NCBI GenBank assembly: GCA_020057245.1
Contig: JAGVGD010000133.1
Coordinates: forward strand, 1-35,551
Direction of reading: 5' to 3'
DNA length: 35,551 bases
Origin: Thiobacillus sp.
GTDB taxonomy: Bacteria > Pseudomonadota > Gammaproteobacteria > Burkholderiales > Thiobacillaceae
Shown: positions 1-8,471 of the stretch, one piece after another
How positions within the stretch are numbered: position 1 is the first letter of the stretch
Layout: every line of letters begins with the position of its first letter
Program-made: the position numbers and the translations under genes
Notes under the pieces: generated by a model
Databases searched by the model: none
Told to the model about the DNA's origin: nothing
What the model saw: the letters and a program-made list of their open reading frames with translations, nothing else

Positions 1-2679
1 CAAGCCGACGAAACCGGCCTGCGGGCGCGAGAAGGTGACGCCGCAGTCCTTGTCCTGGTCGTATTCGGACGCGTGGCCCAGCAGGTTGTTGGCGGCGACG
101 CGGCCCTGCGTGGCGGCGGTGTGGGCGAGCATGTAGCCGCCGACCACGTCGCCCACCGCGTAGATGTGCGGCACGCTGGTCTGGCCGCGCGTATTGACCT
201 TGATCGCGGCGCCGTCGAGTTCGACGCCAGCCTTGTCGATGCCGAGCTTGCTGGTGTCGGGACGCTTGCCGGTGGCCATCAGCACGATGTCGCAGGCAAA
301 GGTGTGCGCTTCTCCGGCGGCGTTTTTGTAGGCGACGCTCATGCTGCCCGGCGTACCTGTCGCGCCATCGATCGACGCGTTGGTGACGACGGTGATTTCC
401 TTTTCCAGCAGGCCGATCAGGGTCTTGCCGATCTCGTCCTCGATTTCGGCGAGGATGCGCTCGTTGCGTTCCAGCATCAGGATTTCGGTGCCGAAGTCGC
501 GGAAGATCTGCGCCATTTCGACGCCGATGACGCCGCCGCCGATGATCGCCATTTTCTTCGGCGGTTGGGCCAGGTTCCAGATGGTGTCGGAGGTGACGAC
601 GCCACCCGTCGCCAGGTTCTCGCGCGCGCCTGGGATCGGCGGCACGAAAGCGGGTGCGCCGGTGGCGATGACGGCTGCGCCGAAGCTGACCGTGTAGGGC
701 TCGCCTTCAACCGGGGTGATCTTCAGGGTGTGGGCGTCGACGAATTCGCCGAAGCCTTCACGCACGTCGATCTTCATGCCCTTGTCGGCCTTGAGCGCCA
801 TTTCGCCGCGGCTGGTTTGCACCCAGCGGCGGTGCTTTTCCACCTGCGCCCAGTTGAGTGCCGGGGTCTGGGTGCCGTCGACGCCGATTTCAGCATCGTG
901 GCTGCGGTTGCGGATGACGTCGGCCGCCGCGCGCCAGGCCTTGGAAGGAATACAGCCGCGCCACAGGCATTCGCCGCCGGGGAAGGGCTCGTTGTTGACC
1001 ATCATGACCTTGATGCCGTGGTCGGCCAGATCGCGCGCGCAATCCTCGCCGCCGGGACCGCCGCCAACAACGACGACCGGGAAGTCCCAATTACCCTCGG
1101 GGATGGGCGACACCGGTGCGCTGTGGGTGGCGGGGGCGGCCACGGATTCCGCCACTGCGCCGCCCGCGCTGAGCCAGGTGTCGGGCGCTTCGATGGTTTG
1201 TTTCAGCGCATTGAGATACAGCGCCACTTCGGCGCCGTTCAGCACGCGGTGGTCGCAGGTCAGGGTGAACGGGGTGCCCTGCGGGCCATTCGCAGCAATC
1301 GCCAGAATCGCGGCGATGCCGGGCGTGGGGATGGCGGTGAAGTGCGACACGCCCATCATGCCCATATTGGAAATGGTGAAGGTGGGGTTGGCGTATTCGG
1401 CCGGCGCGAGCTTGCGCACGCGGGCGCGTTCCACCAGTCCGGCCCAGTCGCCTTGCAGCGCGGCCAGGGATTTCTTTTCGATACCGTGAAGGATGGGTAC
1501 CACCAGGCCGCCGTCGTTCGAGGTGACGGCGACGCCGAAGTCGTGGTTGCTGCGCTCGACCAGTTTGTCGATCGGCTGGTATGCCCAGTTCATGCGGGGG
1601 AATTTCGCCATCGCCACCGAGCAGGCTTTGGCGATCGCCACCGTGACCGACACTTTGTTGGCCTTGGCGGCTGCGGTCAGCGCGGCGGTGCTGATATTCA
1701 TTGTGGCGTGGAAGGTCGGCAGCGTCAGCGAGGTGGTCATCGCGTGGCTGACGGCTTTTTCCATCGAGGTCATGGCGCGGCCCTGGCCGGGTACATCCAC
1801 CTGCGGTAGCGAATGGGCGACGGCCTGCATCGACGGCCGTGCGCGGGCGACGTCGGCGGCGATGATCACGCCGGCCGGGCCACTGCCGGCCAAGCCGCTG
1901 AGGTCGACATTCAGTTGTGCCGCCACCTTGCGTGCATAGGGACTGGCCTGACGGCCTTGCGGGCGCGCCACCGGCGCGGCGTTGCCGCTGGCGGCGATTT
2001 GCGCCGGGGTGGTTTTGGGCGTGGGGATATGCGCCGGCTTGTCGGCTGCGTGCGGGGCGACCTGATGCGATTCCTTGACCTTGTGGTCGGCGCCGATGGT
2101 GACGCCGGTATCGTTGGCCTTGGACGCGTCGTCGACGATGAAGCCCATCGGATGGCCGACCTCGACCACGCTGCCGATGTCGGCGATGGGGCCGGAGAGG
2201 AAACCGTCCTGGAAGACCTCGACGTCCATGATGGCCTTGTCAGTCTCCACCGTGGCGACGATGTCGCCGCGCTTGATGACATCGCCCGGCTGTTTTTCCC
2301 AGGTGACGACCACGCCTTCGGTCATGGTGTCGGACAGCTGCGGCATCACGATGGGCGTGCCGGCATGGTGCGGAATCATCTCGGTCTGCGCGAGTTCGGC
2401 CACCACTTCGCCGGCAGCAATCGCCATGTCGCCCGCCGTGTCGGTGATGTAGCCGAGCGCCGCGCCGACGGCAATGGTCGCGCCGATATCCGCCAGCGGG
2501 CCGGCCAGATAACCGGCCTTGAACACCTCGACATCCATGATGGCCTTGTCGGTTTCCACCGTGGCGACGATATCGCCGCGCTCGACGCGATCGCCGGCTT
2601 GTTTTTCCCAGGTGACGACCACGCCCTCGGTCATGGTGTCCGAGAGTTGGGGCATCGTAATTGCGTAGTGTTGGGACAT
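1..2679 (-). CDS. pdhC: Pyruvate dehydrogenase E2-E3 fusion (dihydrolipoyl acetyltransferase + dihydrolipoyl dehydrogenase), partial at C-terminus
   Basis: I translated the minus strand codon by codon from the ATG at 2679 and met no stop in 893 codons to the window edge. Domains in order: lipoyl domain 1 (about residues 5-80, lipoyl Lys45 in ETDKA), lipoyl domain 2 (about 108-183, Lys148), an E1/E3-binding type domain (about 246-281, SPYARKVAAQLNVDLSG), an E2 catalytic domain to about 505 with DHRVLNG at 476-482, a short Ala/Pro linker, then an E3 flavoprotein: FAD fold GGGPGG at 539, redox pair C571/C576 in GGECLWRGCIPSK, NAD fold GGGVIG at 714, and YAVGDV at 840. The E3 dimerisation domain lies outside the window. 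The E2 motif has Asn481 where HxxxDG enzymes usually have Asp. No ATG occurs between residue 442 (E2 core) and 559 (inside the E3 Rossmann fold), so a separate E3 start is unlikely. It should convert acetyl groups and reoxidise lipoate in the cytoplasmic PDH complex. AGGA precedes the ATG. Confidence 0.93.
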   Translation of the reverse strand, partial: MSQHYAITMPQLSDTMTEGVVVTWEKQAGDRVERGDIVATVETDKAIMDVEVFKAGYLAGPLADIGATIAVGAALGYITDTAGDMAIAAGEVVAELAQTEMIPHHAGTPIVMPQLSDTMTEGVVVTWEKQPGDVIKRGDIVATVETDKAIMDVEVFQDGFLSGPIADIGSVVEVGHPMGFIVDDASKANDTGVTIGADHKVKESHQVAPHAADKPAHIPTPKTTPAQIAASGNAAPVARPQGRQASPYARKVAAQLNVDLSGLAGSGPAGVIIAADVARARPSMQAVAHSLPQVDVPGQGRAMTSMEKAVSHAMTTSLTLPTFHATMNISTAALTAAAKANKVSVTVAIAKACSVAMAKFPRMNWAYQPIDKLVERSNHDFGVAVTSNDGGLVVPILHGIEKKSLAALQGDWAGLVERARVRKLAPAEYANPTFTISNMGMMGVSHFTAIPTPGIAAILAIAANGPQGTPFTLTCDHRVLNGAEVALYLNALKQTIEAPDTWLSAGGAVAESVAAPATHSAPVSPIPEGNWDFPVVVVGGGPGGEDCARDLADHGIKVMMVNNEPFPGGECLWRGCIPSKAWRAAADVIRNRSHDAEIGVDGTQTPALNWAQVEKHRRWVQTSRGEMALKADKGMKIDVREGFGEFVDAHTLKITPVEGEPYTVSFGAAVIATGAPAFVPPIPGARENLATGGVVTSDTIWNLAQPPKKMAIIGGGVIGVEMAQIFRDFGTEILMLERNERILAEIEDEIGKTLIGLLEKEITVVTNASIDGATGTPGSMSVAYKNAAGEAHTFACDIVLMATGKRPDTSKLGIDKAGVELDGAAIKVNTRGQTSVPHIYAVGDVVGGYMLAHTAATQGRVAANNLLGHASEYDQDKDCGVTFSRPQAGFVGL

Positions 2680-2703
2680 GCTTGGATCCTAAGTCTTTGT
2701 TTA

Positions 2704-2778
2704 TCCGCGAAGGACGCGAAGGGACGCGAAGAAAACCTTATAGAAGATATCTTCGCGATCCTTCGCGTCCTTCGCGGA
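2704..2778. repeat. Palindromic intergenic repeat between pdhB and the E2-E3 gene
   Basis: A 28-bp inverted repeat (2704-2731 against 2751-2778, two mismatches) surrounds a 19-base AT-rich loop. Each arm is built from iterations of CGCGAAGGA-type units. It fills most of the 109-bp gap between the pdhB stop and the E2-E3 start and would form a stable hairpin in the operon mRNA. It looks like a REP-type intergenic element and could also act as an attenuating or mRNA-stabilising hairpin; the sequence alone does not decide which. Confidence 0.8.
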
Positions 2779-2788
2779 CAAAAAGGTT

Positions 2789-3772
2789 TTACGCTTTTCC
2801 GAACAGTTTCAGAACGGCCTTGACCACATCTTCGTGGTCGGGAATGGCTGCTTTTTCCAGCGTGTGGTTGTACGGCTGCGGCACCAGCGCCGAGTGCACG
2901 CGCACCGGGGCGGCGTCCAGTTCGAAGAAGCATTCTTCGTTGATGATGGCGATGATTTCGGCGCCGACGCCCACCGGCGCTTCGTCTTCTTCGGCGATGA
3001 CGGCACGGTGGGTTTTGCTGACCGACTGCTTGATGCCGGCGCGATCCAGCGGCGACAGCGAATAGAGATCGATGACTTCAGCCGAGATGCCGTACTGCTT
3101 GTCGAGGATTTCGGCGGCCTTCAGACACCAGTGCACCGAGATGTTGTAGCCGAACAGGGTGACATCGGTGCCGGAGCGTGCGATGTCGGAGCCTTCCAGC
3201 GGGTGGAAATATTCGCTGTCAGGCACTTCGCCCTTCATGTTGTACATCAGCTCGTGTTCGTTGATGAACACCGGGTCGTTGCTGCGGATGGCCGATTTCA
3301 GCAGACCGTAGGCCTGCTTGGGGTTGGACGGCGTGACCACGCGCAAGCCGGCGATGCCCATGAACACTTTTTCCATCCGGGCCGAGTGCTGCGCGCCGAG
3401 CTGGTGCGCCGCACCGCCGGCCGAGCGGAACACGCACGGCGCTTCGAGCTGGCCGCCCGACATGTAGCGGATCTTGGCGGCGGAGTTGAACATCTGGTCC
3501 ATTGCCAGCCAGGCGAAGTTGACCGACATGATTTCGACGATCGGACGCACGCCGAGGAAAGAGGCGCCGATGGCCAGTCCGGTGAAGCCGCCTTCGGAAA
3601 TCGGCGTATCCATCACCCGCAAGGGGCCGTATTTTTCGAACAGACCTTTGGTCGCCTTGTAGGTGCCACCGGCCACGCCGATGTCTTCGCCCATACAGAT
3701 GACCATCGGGTCGCGTGCCATTTCTTCGTCGTGAGCGCGCTGGATCGCTTCCCACAGCATGATTTGAGCCAT
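2789..3772 (-). CDS. pdhB: Pyruvate dehydrogenase E1 component, beta subunit
   Basis: This 327-residue protein is the usual length for an E1-beta subunit of the alpha2beta2 type. It starts MAQIMLWEAIQRAHDEEMARD and carries the conserved MGEDIGVAGG stretch (about residues 27-36), DTPISEGGFTGLAIG and the transketolase C-terminal region with a conserved EEDEAPVG. With the alpha subunit it forms the thiamine diphosphate site that decarboxylates pyruvate (or a related 2-oxoacid) and acetylates the E2 lipoyl arm. The ATG follows a strong AAAGGAAA. It sits 54 bp downstream of the alpha gene and upstream of the E2-E3 fusion on the same strand, so the three form one operon. An acetoin or branched-chain dehydrogenase role is possible from sequence alone. 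Confidence 0.92.
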   Translation of the reverse strand: MAQIMLWEAIQRAHDEEMARDPMVICMGEDIGVAGGTYKATKGLFEKYGPLRVMDTPISEGGFTGLAIGASFLGVRPIVEIMSVNFAWLAMDQMFNSAAKIRYMSGGQLEAPCVFRSAGGAAHQLGAQHSARMEKVFMGIAGLRVVTPSNPKQAYGLLKSAIRSNDPVFINEHELMYNMKGEVPDSEYFHPLEGSDIARSGTDVTLFGYNISVHWCLKAAEILDKQYGISAEVIDLYSLSPLDRAGIKQSVSKTHRAVIAEEDEAPVGVGAEIIAIINEECFFELDAAPVRVHSALVPQPYNHTLEKAAIPDHEDVVKAVLKLFGKA

Positions 3773-3826
3773 TTTGTTTCCTTTAATTCGAGTGTCGCGT
3801 CAGCGCCGGGATTAAACAGTCCGCAC

Positions 3827-4828
3827 TCAGGCGGCTTGGCCGGTAAGCCATTGCTGCTGGCTTGCGCGGTCGGCGAGAACGTATTTTTCGAGGTCTTCGA
3901 CGCGCGGTTCAGGCGACTCTTCGGAGAACTTGATGACTTCGTTTTCGATGTAGGCGTCGGTTTCTTTTTCCAGCGCCTCGTAGGCTTCCATGGTCAGCTC
4001 GCCGGCCGCAATCAGGCGGTCGCGCAGGATGAAGATGGGGTCGCGCTGCTTCCACAGTTCTTCTTCCTCGCGCGTACGGTAGCCGCGCGAATCCGACATC
4101 GAGTGGCCGCGATAGCGGTAGGTCATGAGTTCGAGGAAGTAGGGGCCCTTGCCCGAGCGGACGTGGTCGACCGCCTTGCGGGCGTGTTCGTAGACGACTT
4201 CCACATCCTGGCCGTCGCACTCGGATGCCTCGATGTTGTAGGCCGCCACGCGCTTGTGCTGGTGGACCACGGCGGTGGAGCGCTCGATCGAAGTGCCGAT
4301 GCCGTAGCGGTTGTTTTCGCAGACGAACAGCACTGGCAGGTTCCACAGCGCAGCCATGTTGAGCGTTTCGTGGAACACGCCCTGGTTGTTGGCCGCATCA
4401 CCGAGGAAGCAGATGGCGATTTCGTCGCCGCCCTTCAGCTGGATCGCTTTGGCGATGCCGGCGGCCAGCGGGAAGGGGCCGCCGACCAGTGCATAGCCGC
4501 CCATGAAACGGTGCGCCGCATCGAAGATGTGCATCGAACCGCCGCGGCCCTTGGAGGAACCGGTTTCCTTGCCGTACAGCTCGGCCATCACTGCTTTCGG
4601 GTCGGAGCCGCATTTGATCGCGTGGACGTGATCGCGGTAGCCGGTGATCACGTAATCGTGGCCGGGACGGGCGGCTTCCATCACGCCGTTGCAGCACGCT
4701 TCCTGGCCGGGATAGAGGTGGAGAAAACCGCCAATCTTGCGTTCGATATAGGCCTGGTAGCAGCGCTCTTCAAAACGGCGATGCAATACCATTTCGCGTA
4801 AGACGCGTTTCTTGTCTTCGATCTTCAT
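3827..4828 (-). CDS. pdhA: Pyruvate dehydrogenase E1 component, alpha subunit
   Basis: This 333-residue protein is a typical short bacterial E1-alpha. It shows the thiamine diphosphate/Mg motif from Gly143-Asp144 (GDAANNQGVFHETLN), the FLHLYPGQEA entry region, GRGGSMH and the YRYRGHSMSD phosphorylation-loop-like segment. I chose the ATG at 4828 (MKIEDKKRVLREM). A GTG at 4930 would extend the frame through the intergenic promoter region with no conserved sequence, so it is rejected. First gene of the operon pdhA-pdhB-E2E3. PDH alpha is more likely than acetoin or branched-chain enzymes because of the whole cluster, but substrate specificity cannot be proven here. Confidence 0.92.
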   Translation of the reverse strand: MKIEDKKRVLREMVLHRRFEERCYQAYIERKIGGFLHLYPGQEACCNGVMEAARPGHDYVITGYRDHVHAIKCGSDPKAVMAELYGKETGSSKGRGGSMHIFDAAHRFMGGYALVGGPFPLAAGIAKAIQLKGGDEIAICFLGDAANNQGVFHETLNMAALWNLPVLFVCENNRYGIGTSIERSTAVVHQHKRVAAYNIEASECDGQDVEVVYEHARKAVDHVRSGKGPYFLELMTYRYRGHSMSDSRGYRTREEEELWKQRDPIFILRDRLIAAGELTMEAYEALEKETDAYIENEVIKFSEESPEPRVEDLEKYVLADRASQQQWLTGQAA

Positions 4829-4886
4829 TCGGTTACCCTTGGAGGATTGGGGCGGAAAATGCGCTGGAAAAACAGCAAACTCTTGA

Positions 4887-4915
4887 ATTATCCCGTAAAG
4901 CCCGCCTGCCATCAA
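4887..4915 (-). promoter_or_regulatory. Candidate sigma-70 promoter of the pdh operon
   Basis: On the minus strand TTGATG (4915-4910) and GATAAT (4892-4887) are separated by 17 bases, close to the sigma-70 consensus. They lie about 60 bases upstream of the pdhA ATG, in the 113-bp gap shared with the divergent aminopeptidase gene. Prediction only. Confidence 0.5.
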
Positions 4916-4941
4916 GAAAATGCCACCCACAAGGAAGACTC

Positions 4942-6405
4942 ATGCTGCCCAAACTGGCTGTTAACAAACAGGAAATCACCGAGAAATCGCTGCATGTAGC
5001 GGGCCATGCCTTGCTGCTGCTGCCGGTGTCGAAAACCTTCCCCGAGGTGCCAGGCTGGATTGAACTCAAGGCGGCGTTGAAGCGGCGTGACCTGAAACTG
5101 GATGCTCTGGCCAAATCGCCGGTGGCGGTGCAGCTGCCCGGCGGCACGCTGGCGGTCTATGCCATGCTGAAACCGGATGCGAGTACCTTCGAGGCGCACG
5201 AATTGGTGCGCAAGGGTCTGGCACTGCTGCTGGGCGAACACCCCAAAGCGCTGACGCTGGCCGTGTTCGGCGAGGCCGAATTCAGGGCGCGCGCGGCCGA
5301 TGCTGCGGTCTATGCGGCATTGGTCAACGCGGTGCAGCTGCCGTCGAGAAAGTCCAAGTCCGACGCCACGCTGAAATCCGTGCAGGTGTTCGGCGAACAC
5401 GCTGCCGACGGCTTCGCCCGCGTCAAAGCGCTGGCCGAAGGCAACAGCCTCACCCGCAGCCTCACCGTACAGGGTCCGGATGAGCTGACTCCGGGGGTTT
5501 ACCGCAAGCGCATCAAGGCGCTGGCCAAGGAATATGGCTGGACGGTCGAGGAATACGGTTTCGACAAGCTGAAGAAAATGGGCGCCGGTGCGTTCTGCGC
5601 CGTGGCGCAAGGCTCGCCCGCCAAAGATGCTGCCATCGTGCGCGTCAGCTATCGGGGTAAAGCGGGCAAGTCCGGCAAGAACCAGCCGGTTGCATTTGTG
5701 GGCAAGGGCATCTGCTTCGACACCGGCGGCCACAACCTCAAGCCCGCCAAGTACATGCAGGGCATGCACGAGGACATGAACGGCTCGGCGGTGGTGCTTG
5801 GCATCCTGGCGGCGGCATCGAAGCTGAAACTGCCGGTCGCGCTGGACGGCTGGGTTGCGCTTGCCGAGAACCACATCAGCCCCGAGGCCTATCGCCAGAA
5901 CGAAGTGGTCAAAGCGCTCAACGGCACCACCATCGAAATTGTCCACACTGATGCCGAAGGCCGCATGGTGCTGGCCGATACGCTGACCCTGGCTGCGCGC
6001 GCCAAGCCGCGCCTGATCGCCGATTTCGCGACCCTGACCGGCTCGATGCATTACGCCCTCGGCAGCCGCATGTCGGGCGTGTTCGCCACCTCCAGCGCGC
6101 TGGCGCACCAGGCCTCGCGCGCTGCCATCGCCAGCGGCGAACGCATCGTCGTGTTCCCTTATCCCGAGGATTACGACAGCCACCTCGATTCGACCGTGGC
6201 CGACGTCAAGCAATGCAGCATGGAGGGCGAGGCCGACCACATCCTCGCCACGCGTTTCCTGTCGCGCTTTGTCGGCGACACGCCGTGGCTGCACATGGAC
6301 CTGTCGGGTCACAACTGCAAAGGCGGGCTGGGCGCGGTGATGAGCGACGCCAACGGCTTTGGCGTGGCATGGGGGATCGCGCTGCTGGATGGATTGCAGT
6401 CTTAA
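4942..6405 (+). CDS. Leucyl aminopeptidase family protein (peptidase M17)
   Basis: This 487-residue protein keeps all M17 metal ligands at the expected spacing: Lys255 and Asp260 (GKGICFDTGG), Asp278 (MHEDMNG), Asp337 and Glu339 (HTDAEGR). The signature reads HTDAEGRM rather than the common NTDAEGRL. The N-terminal domain is divergent, so it belongs to an M17 side branch and not to classical PepA. It should be a cytoplasmic di-metal aminopeptidase for peptide turnover. AAGGA lies 8 bases before the ATG. It is transcribed away from the pdh operon and followed closely by a pseudouridine synthase gene. Confidence 0.9.
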   Translation: MLPKLAVNKQEITEKSLHVAGHALLLLPVSKTFPEVPGWIELKAALKRRDLKLDALAKSPVAVQLPGGTLAVYAMLKPDASTFEAHELVRKGLALLLGEHPKALTLAVFGEAEFRARAADAAVYAALVNAVQLPSRKSKSDATLKSVQVFGEHAADGFARVKALAEGNSLTRSLTVQGPDELTPGVYRKRIKALAKEYGWTVEEYGFDKLKKMGAGAFCAVAQGSPAKDAAIVRVSYRGKAGKSGKNQPVAFVGKGICFDTGGHNLKPAKYMQGMHEDMNGSAVVLGILAAASKLKLPVALDGWVALAENHISPEAYRQNEVVKALNGTTIEIVHTDAEGRMVLADTLTLAARAKPRLIADFATLTGSMHYALGSRMSGVFATSSALAHQASRAAIASGERIVVFPYPEDYDSHLDSTVADVKQCSMEGEADHILATRFLSRFVGDTPWLHMDLSGHNCKGGLGAVMSDANGFGVAWGIALLDGLQS

Positions 6406-6430
6406 AGTCCGGCCATCAACAGCGGTGCAG

Positions 6431-7096
6431 ATGCCGATGGCTGCTGTTGTGTCGGGTCAGGCCATCGAGCCGCTTTACGTCGACGATACCCTGTTGATAT
6501 TCGACAAACCCGGCGGCCTGCTGGCGGTGCCGGGACGCGGCGCCGACAAGCAGGATTGCCTGAGCGCGCGGGTGCAGGCGCGTTACCCCGACGCCCTGAT
6601 CGTGCACCGCCTCGACATGGCCACTTCCGGGCTGATGGTGATGGCGCGCGGTGCGGCGGCCCAGCGCGCATTGAGCCAGGCGTTTGCAGCGCGCACGGTG
6701 AACAAGCGTTACATCGCCGTGGTCGCTGGACGGCTGGAGGCGCCGCCCGGAGAGTGGGGCGTGATCGACCTGCCTATCATTGTCGACTGGCCGAACCGGC
6801 CCCTGCGCATCGTCGATCATCAGCATGGCAAGCCGAGTCTCACGCGCTGGCGTGTGCTGGGATATGAAGCAGACGGCGCCGCGACGCGCATCGAACTCGA
6901 ACCCGTCACCGGCCGCTCGCACCAGTTGCGGGTCCACCTGCGTGCACTGGGCTACCCGATACTCGGCGACGCTTTGTACGCGCCGCCGGAAGTGCAGGCA
7001 AAGGCAGGCCGTTTGTTGTTGCACTCGGCCGCGCTGGGATTTGCGCATCCGCTGACGGGTGAGGCGATGCGCTTTACGTCCGGGGTGCCATTCTGA
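6431..7096 (+). CDS. rluA: RluA-family pseudouridine synthase
   Basis: The 221-residue protein has the RluA catalytic motif HRLDMATSG with Asp62, the early VDDTLLIFDKPGGLLAVPG segment, KRYIAVV, and a late GRSHQLRVHLRALGYPILGD motif. Length and lack of an N-terminal S4 domain match RluA, which modifies 23S rRNA and some tRNAs, better than RluC/RluD. The frame is open upstream into the aminopeptidase gene, but the ATG at 6431 (or 6437) fits family length. Its 3' end overlaps the convergent O-antigen ligase gene by about 23 bp. The exact RNA target is an inference from family resemblance. Confidence 0.85.
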   Translation: MPMAAVVSGQAIEPLYVDDTLLIFDKPGGLLAVPGRGADKQDCLSARVQARYPDALIVHRLDMATSGLMVMARGAAAQRALSQAFAARTVNKRYIAVVAGRLEAPPGEWGVIDLPIIVDWPNRPLRIVDHQHGKPSLTRWRVLGYEADGAATRIELEPVTGRSHQLRVHLRALGYPILGDALYAPPEVQAKAGRLLLHSAALGFAHPLTGEAMRFTSGVPF

Positions 7097-8387
7097 AGGC
7101 GTCGGGCGTTTTTTGCAGCGGCAGCAGCGCCGCGCACAACATGGCAAGCAGCAGCCAGATCATGACGGACCACTGGGCGGTGTAAAAGGAAGGATGGGTG
7201 TTGAGTGGAAATATCCAGGCCATGACCGCCATGGCAAACGGCAGCGCAAGCAGCCTTCGTTCCGCGTCCGCCGCGCGCCAGTATCTGACCAGGAGGGCGT
7301 AGAACAGGCCCAGTCCGAGCAGGCCGATCAGGCCGGTTTCCGAGGTGACTTCCACGACCATCTGATGGGCATAGAAAGCGCCAGTCAGCCGGCCCGATTT
7401 TTCGTCGGTGGATACAAAAATATCGCCCGGCTGGGCAAACTCGGGATAGGCGTAGCGGAACGCCCGCGCCCCCACGCCGTTGACCGGGTGCGCCTCGATC
7501 ATGGCGAAAGCGTCTTTCCAGAGCGTCCAGCGGAGCGAAAGCGCCTGGTCGATTTTGGCCTCGTCGCCGGAAAACAGCAGCAGGGTCTGGTCCAGCCGCT
7601 GTTTCGCAGCCGGGTTCTCGAATGCGGCAAATGTGCCGACGATGCCGACCACGGCGGCGACTGCGCCCATTTTCCACAGCGGCACGCCGCGTCGCCGGGT
7701 TTCCGAAAACAGCAACCACACACAGACCAGGCCGAAGCTGACCCAGCCGCCCCGGCTGCCCGCAAGGACGACAACCGCACCGGCCATGGCTGTCGCCAGC
7801 AGCATCAACACCGGTTTGCTGCGCAGTGCGAGCATGATGAAGGGCGCAAGCACGGGCATGGCGTTGCCCAGCTTGGGTTGGCCCTCGCCAAATACGCCGT
7901 TGAGGCGGGTGGGCGATAGCGCAAAACCGAGGAAATCATGTCCGGCCGCGGCCTGGAACAGTGCGTCCACCACCCAAAACGCGGCCAGTCCGGCCATGAG
8001 CTTGAAGAGTAGCGCCACCTGGTTCGGCTTGCTCAATGCCCAGATCACGAACAGCCCGGCGAGATAGAGCCGGATGAACGACAGGCTGGTGCCCCCGGAC
8101 TTCTTCAGGTCGTAGCTGTCCGGAAAGGAAATCAGGATGGGAATCCAGATGCAGGCAAACAGCAGGGTGAAAAACCGGATGCCCGGTTCCTGAAAAAATG
8201 CCCGGCCGGAGCGGTAGGCCAGCACGCCGCCGCCTATAGTCATGAACAGGAGCGGCAACTCGACTGATCGGCTAAACGGAAACAGCAGGAAGCAGGAAAA
8301 AACCAGCCAGGTGTAGTGCTGCGCTTGAAGGGATCGTGTCATAGGCAGGGTGGGCCGTGCCGGATCGGTGGCCGGGCAGTCGCTCAT
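7074..8387 (-). CDS. O-antigen ligase / polymerase-like membrane protein (Wzy/WaaL family)
   Basis: This is a polytopic inner-membrane protein of about 437 residues with around ten hydrophobic segments and a large loop near residues 230-330. That loop contains ALSLRWTLWKDAFAMIEAHPVNGVGARAF, split here only for naming; its RW..W..A....P..G.G.G pattern is typical of the Wzy_C (O-antigen ligase) domain. Such proteins polymerise or ligate undecaprenyl-linked glycans on the periplasmic side. The start is uncertain: ATG at 8387 or at 8342 (MTRSLQAQHYTW), neither with a good ribosome site. It follows a glycosyltransferase gene by 84 bp on the same strand, which fits a surface polysaccharide operon. 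Confidence 0.82.
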   Translation of the reverse strand: MSDCPATDPARPTLPMTRSLQAQHYTWLVFSCFLLFPFSRSVELPLLFMTIGGGVLAYRSGRAFFQEPGIRFFTLLFACIWIPILISFPDSYDLKKSGGTSLSFIRLYLAGLFVIWALSKPNQVALLFKLMAGLAAFWVVDALFQAAAGHDFLGFALSPTRLNGVFGEGQPKLGNAMPVLAPFIMLALRSKPVLMLLATAMAGAVVVLAGSRGGWVSFGLVCVWLLFSETRRRGVPLWKMGAVAAVVGIVGTFAAFENPAAKQRLDQTLLLFSGDEAKIDQALSLRWTLWKDAFAMIEAHPVNGVGARAFRYAYPEFAQPGDIFVSTDEKSGRLTGAFYAHQMVVEVTSETGLIGLLGLGLFYALLVRYWRAADAERRLLALPFAMAVMAWIFPLNTHPSFYTAQWSVMIWLLLAMLCAALLPLQKTPDAFRMAPRT

Positions 8388-8471
8388 TCGGGTTGCAGCA
8401 AGGATTCGGGTGCCCGGCAGCTGCGCCAGGCCGCAGCATTATGCCGGATTAAATCCGCCAACATACGAGGC

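Noticed and set aside
73-1809. Long plus-strand reading frame of 578 codons opposite the E2-E3 gene
   Set aside because: It is antisense to a continuous conserved protein; its residue make-up (Ala/Gly/His/Arg/Asp-rich) is typical of a high-GC shadow frame.
2834-4801. Plus-strand frame of 655 codons
   Set aside because: It lies antisense over pdhA and pdhB, both of which have clear motifs and ribosome sites.
8410-8460. Short CGGATTAAATCCG palindrome as terminator between the glycosyltransferase and ligase genes
   Set aside because: The arms are short, there is no T-run in either direction, and the two flanking genes are in one direction.
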